From: Eubacteriales bacterium
GTDB lineage: Bacteria > Bacillota > Clostridia > Lachnospirales > Lachnospiraceae
Reading direction: 5' to 3'
Length of the DNA: 45,908 bases
Assembly: GCA_030524715.1 (NCBI GenBank)
Contig: JAUNGB010000039.1
Coordinates: forward strand, 1-45,908
Shown: positions 41,481 to 45,908 of the stretch, piece after piece
Position numbering within the stretch: position 1 is the first letter of the stretch
How the letters are laid out: each line of letters starts with the position of its first letter
The notes under the pieces: model-generated
The model's input: only the letters and a program-made list of their open reading frames with translations
Database searches by the model: none
Told to the model about the DNA's origin: nothing
Position numbers and translations under genes: made by a program

Positions 41481-42665
41481 TTACTCGATCCCGCAGACCT
41501 CAATATCTCCGCTGACAGTGGATAGCTGCAGCTCACCGCAGACAGTCTCGCCGTAAACAGCGTTCCCCTGCTTCTCTCCCAGAGTACCTGCAAGGGGCAG
41601 ATTTGTCATAAATTTCCCGCTGACTGTACGGTAAGAAATGTGGAAGCCCTCTTCTGAGGAAATTTTAATATCGCAGTCTCCGGATATGGAATTGCCTCTT
41701 GCTTTCTCAGGCAGCTTTGTCAGATGCAGGCACACATCGCCGCTGGTACTGGAGCAGTTTATTTCTCTGCTTTCGCCTTTAAACTCAACATCCCCGCTGA
41801 CAGAAAAAAGCTCGCACCGTCCGTATCGTCCCTCCACTTCGATGTCTCCGCTTTTTGTCTCCGCATGAAGCTCTCCGTCCGGCTCGCCGCAAAGCTGAAT
41901 ATCGCCGTTTACCGTAGAAACCCATATTCTGTCCCAGAGCTTTTTAGGAAGCCGCACTTCGATATCTGACCGCCGCATTCCTCTCATGAAAAAATAAGCC
42001 GCTGTGGCAGTATTTCCCTGACTGATGGACAAAACCCCATCCTCTTTAAGCATTGTTTCGATTTCTTCCGTGTCTCCCGAAATCTCAATAAAAGAATCCT
42101 CTTCATCCGTGCAGGTGATATCAATGCTGCCGTTTGTCAGGCGGATTTCCAGAGAATTTGCATACTCCGACGGAATTGCCGTACAGTCCACCTTTTTGCC
42201 CCGCTTCGGGGAAAAGCCTGTAAATACGCCGTCCGGGTATTTCTCTTTGATCTGGTCTGACACTTCCTTTGCAACGTCCCGCGCACAGTCAACCGCCACC
42301 TTTGCCGTAGAAAACGCTGCCTTTACGATCTCTTCAATCCCGTTTTCCAGGTCGTCTTTAAAAGAAGAGGAACTCTTTTCCTCCCGGAATTCTTCTTCCT
42401 GATAATCTTCCTGATAGTCTTCCCGGGTGTTTTCCTCCAGTTCTTCCTCCTTCAGATAGGCAAGAAGCTCTTCTACATCGCCCAGGCTTTCCATTGCCTT
42501 TGCAAGCGCCTCTTCCTCCGGTATACCCTCCGCAGCCAGATCCAGATAACGCTGGTACAGATTCTCACTCAGTTCTTCGATCATTTCTGTCTTTGCATTG
42601 CTGTCCTTCGCGTCTGCCAGACGGTTGGTGATCATAATCACAATCTTTGTCTCAATCCGATTCAT
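41481..42665 (-). CDS. DUF4097 beta-repeat protein with HAAS-like N-terminal domain
   Basis: 394 residues. About 1-75 is a charged helical HAAS/DUF1700-like domain (MIEELSENLYQRYLDLAAEG, ALAKAMESLGDVEELLAYL), then an acidic linker, then from about 165 a right-handed beta-repeat domain with recurring SVSGDVEFKG, TSGDV and SISGDCDIKI units, as in DUF4097. Such proteins follow PadR regulators in envelope-stress type operons of Firmicutes. It has no membrane segment. It overlaps the padR-like gene by 14 bp. Confidence 0.88.
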   Translation of the reverse strand: MNRIETKIVIMITNRLADAKDSNAKTEMIEELSENLYQRYLDLAAEGIPEEEALAKAMESLGDVEELLAYLKEEELEENTREDYQEDYQEEEFREEKSSSSFKDDLENGIEEIVKAAFSTAKVAVDCARDVAKEVSDQIKEKYPDGVFTGFSPKRGKKVDCTAIPSEYANSLEIRLTNGSIDITCTDEEDSFIEISGDTEEIETMLKEDGVLSISQGNTATAAYFFMRGMRRSDIEVRLPKKLWDRIWVSTVNGDIQLCGEPDGELHAETKSGDIEVEGRYGRCELFSVSGDVEFKGESREINCSSTSGDVCLHLTKLPEKARGNSISGDCDIKISSEEGFHISYRTVSGKFMTNLPLAGTLGEKQGNAVYGETVCGELQLSTVSGDIEVCGIE

Positions 42666-42999
42666 ATTCTACCTCCAATGTGAGCAGCATATCCAGAAGA
42701 GCACGGATTTCCTTCCATTCACGGCTCCGCTCTTCCCATTGCTTCTTTCCTTCCTCCGTAATCTTATAGTAACGCCTCCTGGCGCCCGTACCTTCCTCTC
42801 CCCAATAAGAGGTGATCAGTCCGTTCTGCCCCAGCCGTTTAAATGCTGTATAAAGAGTTGCTTCTTTAAACTCATACCGTCCCTGTGTACGCTGCTGTAC
42901 TTTCTTATTGATCTCATATCCGTAACTATCCTTATTCATCAATTGAGTCAGGATGATCGTATCCGTATAGCCGCGCAGAGTATCTGCTGAAATTGACAA
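42652..42999 (-). CDS. PadR-family transcriptional regulator
   Basis: 115 residues from a TTG at 42999, with GGAGG seven bases before it; the ATG at 43059 lies inside the promoter and is unlikely. The winged helix is clear: YTDTIILTQLMNKDSYGYEI, EATLYTAFKRLGQNGLI, ARRRYYKITEEGKKQW. Short subfamily-1-like PadR ending in a coiled-coil helix. It probably represses its own operon with DUF4097. Confidence 0.92.
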   Translation of the reverse strand: MSISADTLRGYTDTIILTQLMNKDSYGYEINKKVQQRTQGRYEFKEATLYTAFKRLGQNGLITSYWGEEGTGARRRYYKITEEGKKQWEERSREWKEIRALLDMLLTLEVEYESD

Positions 43000-43030
43000 A
43001 TTCCTACCTCCTCTTCTTTTTGATATTGCC

Positions 43031-43067
43031 ATAATAACACGATATACCTCATCTGTCAATGTATATC
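43031..43067 (-). promoter_or_regulatory. Promoter and candidate operator of the padR-DUF4097 operon
   Basis: Minus-strand TTGACA (43054-43059), 17-bp spacer, TATTAT (43031-43036). Arms GATATAC (43041-43047) and GTATATC (43061-43067) form a palindrome that flanks the -35, a good place for PadR repression. Confidence 0.65.
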
Positions 43068-43088
43068 ATTTATAAAAGTGTACTTAAA

Positions 43089-43121
43089 GTTACTGTTTGC
43101 ACCGCAGGTATGAGCAGTAAC
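43089..43121. repeat. Palindromic element GTTACTG...CAGTAAC
   Basis: 33 bp, core CACCGCAGG similar to the 27317 element. Upstream of the padR promoter, in the gap to the PPIase gene. Confidence 0.5.
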
Positions 43122-43218
43122 TTTATTAAAAGGCTAAATCCCCCGATGCAAGCATACGGCCAGCAAGATAATACTATGCAAGCATGTCCGTTTGGCTCGT
43201 TGCTCGCAGAAACAAAAA

Positions 43219-43255
43219 CAGAGCGGTAACTGCTGCTGTCAGTTACCGCTCTGTC
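43219..43255 (-). terminator. Terminator of the cyclophilin gene
   Basis: 15-bp perfect stem, ACAGAGCGGTAACTG / CAGTTACCGCTCTGT, 7-nt loop; on the minus strand TTTTTGTTT follows. Confidence 0.8.
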
Positions 43256-43267
43256 ATGATGGGCAAA

Positions 43268-43286
43268 GCGGACATTCACATTCCGC
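43268..43286 (-). repeat. 19-nt stem-loop, copy 3 (GCGGA / TCCGC)
   Basis: GCGGACATTCACATTCCGC, extended by GCAAA/TTTGC on either side. Between the PPIase stop and its terminator. Confidence 0.6.
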
Positions 43287-43306
43287 TTTGCTAAACGCCC
43301 ATGAAA

Positions 43307-44164
43307 TTAGTCAATTACTTTTACTGTTTCGATCACCGGCTGTTCCTCACTTGGAATCGTACCGTTATCGTCCGTGGGTTCTGCCTCCTTGCAGATCTCA
43401 TCCACAATATCCATTCCCTCTGTTACATAACCAAAAGCTGCGTAGTCTCCGTCGAGGAAGGTACTGTCAGACTGCACGATAAAGAACTGGGAACTTGCAC
43501 TGTCCGGCTGGGAAGAACGGGCCATGGAGATAGCTCCCCTTGTGTGGGAAAGATCATTTTCCACACCGTTGCTGGAGAATTCACCCTTGATGGTTTCTTC
43601 GGAACCGCCGGTTCCGTTGCCCAGAGGATCGCCGCCCTGCATCATGAAACCGTCCATAATACGGTGGAAGGTAAGACCGTCATAAAAATCCTCCTGAGCA
43701 AGCTTGACAAAGTTTGTAACGGAAATCGGGGCGGCATCTGCATCCAGCTCCGCTTCTATTGTTCCGTAATCCTTGATCACGATCTCAACATGATGCTTCC
43801 CGGTTAAGGGTTCGTCGGTATTTAAAACAGTTTCCGAAGTCTCGTCTTCCTGGCTGTCTTCCGTATCAGAGGTTTCATCGTCAGTCCCGGCTTCACCGTC
43901 TTCTTCCAGTTCCGTTCCGTCAGAAAAGCCCGCCGCCTCTGCCTCTTCTTCTCCTACCGCTTCGTCCGTCTCAGCATCGTCAACCGCTGTCTGGCCTTCG
44001 TCCTCCTGCTCAGTATCGGTATCCTCCGTATCCGTGGTGTCCTCCGTATCTGCAGTATTTTCTGTATTTGTAGTATCCGTATCGCCGGAATCACTGCCGC
44101 AGCCGGCCAAAAGACTTGCTGACATAGCTGTCACACAGAGCATTGCTATTAATTTACGCTTCAT
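43307..44164 (-). CDS. Cyclophilin-type peptidyl-prolyl isomerase lipoprotein
   Basis: 285 residues from the ATG at 44164, with GGAGG eight bases upstream. Lipoprotein signal with lipobox LLAGC (Cys about 22). An acidic Asp/Glu/Thr linker covers about 25-110. The cyclophilin domain about 115-285 has FHRIMDGFMMQGGDPLGNG and SQFFIVQSD. It should isomerise Xaa-Pro bonds in exported proteins, tethered to the outer face of the membrane. Confidence 0.93.
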   Translation of the reverse strand: MKRKLIAMLCVTAMSASLLAGCGSDSGDTDTTNTENTADTEDTTDTEDTDTEQEDEGQTAVDDAETDEAVGEEEAEAAGFSDGTELEEDGEAGTDDETSDTEDSQEDETSETVLNTDEPLTGKHHVEIVIKDYGTIEAELDADAAPISVTNFVKLAQEDFYDGLTFHRIMDGFMMQGGDPLGNGTGGSEETIKGEFSSNGVENDLSHTRGAISMARSSQPDSASSQFFIVQSDSTFLDGDYAAFGYVTEGMDIVDEICKEAEPTDDNGTIPSEEQPVIETVKVID

Positions 44165-44278
44165 TTTATTTGCCTCCAAAATATTTGTCCTGTCAGCGGT
44201 ATAATAACGGCCGCATCTGACCTCCCATTATACAGGACAATCAGGAAAATGCAACTTATTTCACAAAAAATTCAGATT

Positions 44279-44293
44279 CTGCCTGCGAGGCAG
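44279..44293 (-). terminator. Candidate terminator of trpS
   Basis: CTGCCT / AGGCAG stem with a 3-nt loop; on the minus strand a T-run (ATTTTTTG) follows about 9 nt later. Confidence 0.5.
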
Positions 44294-44367
44294 GTATTCC
44301 GCTGATTCTCCGCAGGCTTTGCAGTTCTCCTGCAGGTTTACATATCTTCTGTGAATTACCCGGATTT

Positions 44368-45372
44368 TCAGCGGATTCTATCAGGGAAGCCTACCTTCCG
44401 CTGTACCTTGCGCAGGGTTTTCGTCGCATAATAATTTGCTTTTTCCGCATTCTGTTTAATAATGGAATCAATATATGCCTTGTCCTTGCTGAGTCTTGCA
44501 AACTCGTCCTGTAACGGCTTCAGCACGCTGATCACAGCCTCTCCTACGGCCGGCTTCAGTTCTCCGTAGCCCTTGCCTTCAAATTCTTTTACGGTTTCAT
44601 CAGGAGTCTTACCGGTGCATGCGCTGTAAATATCGATCAGGTTTTTGATTCCCGGCTGTTCATCCCGGTAACAGATACATGCCTCGGAATCCGTTACGGC
44701 ACGCTTGCATTTACGCATGATCGTATCCGGATCATCCATCAGATAAATGCTGCCGTTAGGATTTTCGTCAGACTTGGACATCTTCTTTGAAGGATCCTGA
44801 AGGCTCATGATCTTAGCTCCTACCTTGCCGATATATGCCTCCGGCACAGTAAACACATCGCCGTAAATATTGTTGAAACGCTCCGCTACATTTCTGGTCA
44901 GTTCCAGATGCTGCATCTGGTCAATACCTACCGGAACCACGTCCGCCTGATAGAGCAGGATATCCGCAGCCATCAATACCGGATAGGTAAACAGTCCGGC
45001 GTTAATGTTGTCCGCATGTTTGGCTGATTTATCTTTAAACTGCGTCATACGGTTCAGCTCACCCATATAAGTATAGCAGTTCAGGATCCATGCAAGCTCT
45101 GCATGTCCCGACACATGGGACTGGTAATAAATGCAGTTTTTCTCAGGGTCAAGTCCCGCCGCAATGTACAGTGTCAGAAGATTTCTGGCACGCTTACGAA
45201 GCTCTGCAGGATCCTGTCGGATCGTAATCGAGTGCATATCCACAACACTGTAGAAGCATTCGTATTCATCACTTAAGGTAACCCAGTTTTTCAGAGCTCC
45301 CAGATAATTTCCCAAAGTCAGATTTCCTGTTGCCTGCATTCCGCTGAATAGTACTTTTTTACCATCTATCAT
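44368..45372 (-). CDS. trpS: Tryptophanyl-tRNA synthetase
   Basis: 334 residues from the ATG at 45372; an in-frame ATG at 45384 is almost fused to AAAGGG, so it is less likely. Class Ic aminoacyl-tRNA synthetase with the HIGH-like motif TGNLTLGNYLGA and KMSKS in PSKKMSKSDENPNG. Also GIDQMQHLELTRNVAERFN. It charges tRNA-Trp. No T-box is seen in the short leader, so it is probably constitutive. Confidence 0.95.
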   Translation of the reverse strand: MIDGKKVLFSGMQATGNLTLGNYLGALKNWVTLSDEYECFYSVVDMHSITIRQDPAELRKRARNLLTLYIAAGLDPEKNCIYYQSHVSGHAELAWILNCYTYMGELNRMTQFKDKSAKHADNINAGLFTYPVLMAADILLYQADVVPVGIDQMQHLELTRNVAERFNNIYGDVFTVPEAYIGKVGAKIMSLQDPSKKMSKSDENPNGSIYLMDDPDTIMRKCKRAVTDSEACICYRDEQPGIKNLIDIYSACTGKTPDETVKEFEGKGYGELKPAVGEAVISVLKPLQDEFARLSKDKAYIDSIIKQNAEKANYYATKTLRKVQRKVGFPDRIR

Positions 45373-45462
45373 AATACTTTCCATCCCTTTCCACTCGCCG
45401 CAGCGCAAAACGTTGTGAAAAAGCGTCGGACGCGGGCGACTTAAACAATTGATATCCTGTCT

Positions 45463-45492
45463 ATTTTAGTATGGTAAATTCCGGCTTGTCAA
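45463..45492 (-). promoter_or_regulatory. Promoter of trpS
   Basis: Minus-strand TTGACA (45487-45492), 18-bp spacer, TAAAAT (45463-45468). Confidence 0.65.
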
Positions 45493-45527
45493 GTATTTTC
45501 CAGAAACTAAATGTTATTGTTCACAAA

Positions 45528-45908
45528 CTAAATTTCATTCGCCATTTTTCCTCTCCGGCTTTCCAGTTCCACAGTCATCTCACCGCGGATACTGTCCAGT
45601 TTATAGAAGTATGTAAGTACTGCGATCAGTGCACACAAAACAATAGGAATCCAGATAAAACAGATTTCAATGTAGGAAAGTGCTTTCTCTGTCTGGACCG
45701 CATTGGCAACATAACCGCCGTTTTTCAGGAAAGCGCCGATGATAAAGCTGGTAAGTCCCATTCCGCCTTTTACAAAGAAGCCCTGGAATGCCGCGATCAG
45801 ACCGGATACGCTTGCATTCTTTTTGTACTCTGAGTAATCGATAACATCCGGCTGCATTGCAAATGTAATTCCAAAAATACCATAGATTCCAAGTCCGGTG
45901 ATCACTAA
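45528..45908 (-). CDS. GPH-type (MFS) sugar:cation symporter, C-terminal part
   Basis: About 127 residues; the 5' part is outside the right edge (the frame is open through the last base). FAMQPDVIDYSEYKKNASVSG and the helix pattern GLIAAFQGFFVKGGMGLTSF are typical of the C-terminal half of the glycoside-pentoside-hexuronide symporter family. The tail KLDSIRGEMTVELESRRG is cytoplasmic. Substrate is likely a glycoside, not identifiable from this part. Confidence 0.82.
   Translation of the reverse strand, partial: LVITGLGIYGIFGITFAMQPDVIDYSEYKKNASVSGLIAAFQGFFVKGGMGLTSFIIGAFLKNGGYVANAVQTEKALSYIEICFIWIPIVLCALIAVLTYFYKLDSIRGEMTVELESRRGKMANEI

Noticed and set aside
45373-45527. T-box upstream of trpS
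   Set aside because: The leader is only about 85 nt from the likely start point and has no T-box motif or specifier stem.
1-45908. CRISPR arrays, tRNA and rRNA genes
   Set aside because: No regular repeat-spacer pattern and no tRNA cloverleaf or rRNA segment was seen on either strand.

Overview
The window looks like a chromosomal segment of a Gram-positive anaerobe of the Clostridia, most likely Lachnospiraceae. This is inferred from AGGAGG-type ribosome binding sites, perfect sigma-A promoters, ECF vitamin transporters, the oxygen-independent cobalamin pathway, a DUF4869 gene and an ABC-F leader. No rRNA, tRNA, IS element or CRISPR array was seen.

Layout. 1-3.4 kb: end of an alpha/beta-hydrolase gene, a membrane-anchored surface protein with two related domains, and a divergent drug-type ABC exporter, separated by a spacer with two sets of direct repeats. 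3.6-5.4 kb: secreted CAP protein and inositol-phosphatase-family enzyme. 5.4-7.2 kb: AT-rich accessory island (P-loop protein + DUF4869, divergent 56-residue AbrB-like protein). 7.3-10.8 kb: radical SAM protein and a vitamin B6 module (ECF S component, pyridoxamine kinase, divergent MocR/PdxR-like regulator with altered PLP-site residues). 10.8-12.4 kb: two small envelope genes followed by a decayed partial duplication of the pdxR-like 3' end. 12.4-25.1 kb: a long minus-strand cobalamin cluster in the order cbiD-cbiL-cbiF-cbiG-cbiH-cbiJ/E/T fusion-cbiA-cbiB-cobD-cbiP-cbiC, with tight or overlapping junctions. 25.4-28.5 kb: an Lsa-type ABC-F protein behind a perfect promoter and an attenuator-like leader with the uORF MKR, an RluA-type pseudouridine synthase, and a candidate free-standing small RNA. 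28.5-31 kb: proB and a MATE exporter.

31.1-36.7 kb is the most unusual part: a five-gene minus-strand operon of a formyltransferase-like enzyme, a DUF2156 acyltransferase, a MATE transporter fused to a degenerate RsbW-type ATP-binding domain, a membrane RsbU/SpoIIE-type phosphatase and a free RsbW-type kinase, with no STAS or sigma-factor gene beside it. The arrangement suggests export of a modified molecule under a partner-switch-like control, which is inference.

36.8-45.9 kb: pantothenate-to-CoA genes (coaX, panT-like, coaBC), a divergent MnmM-like methyltransferase, a cyclase-family hydrolase, a PadR/DUF4097 pair, a cyclophilin lipoprotein, trpS and the end of a GPH-type sugar symporter. 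Intergenic gaps here carry recurring palindromes and a 19-nt stem-loop that also occurs in the cobalamin cluster.
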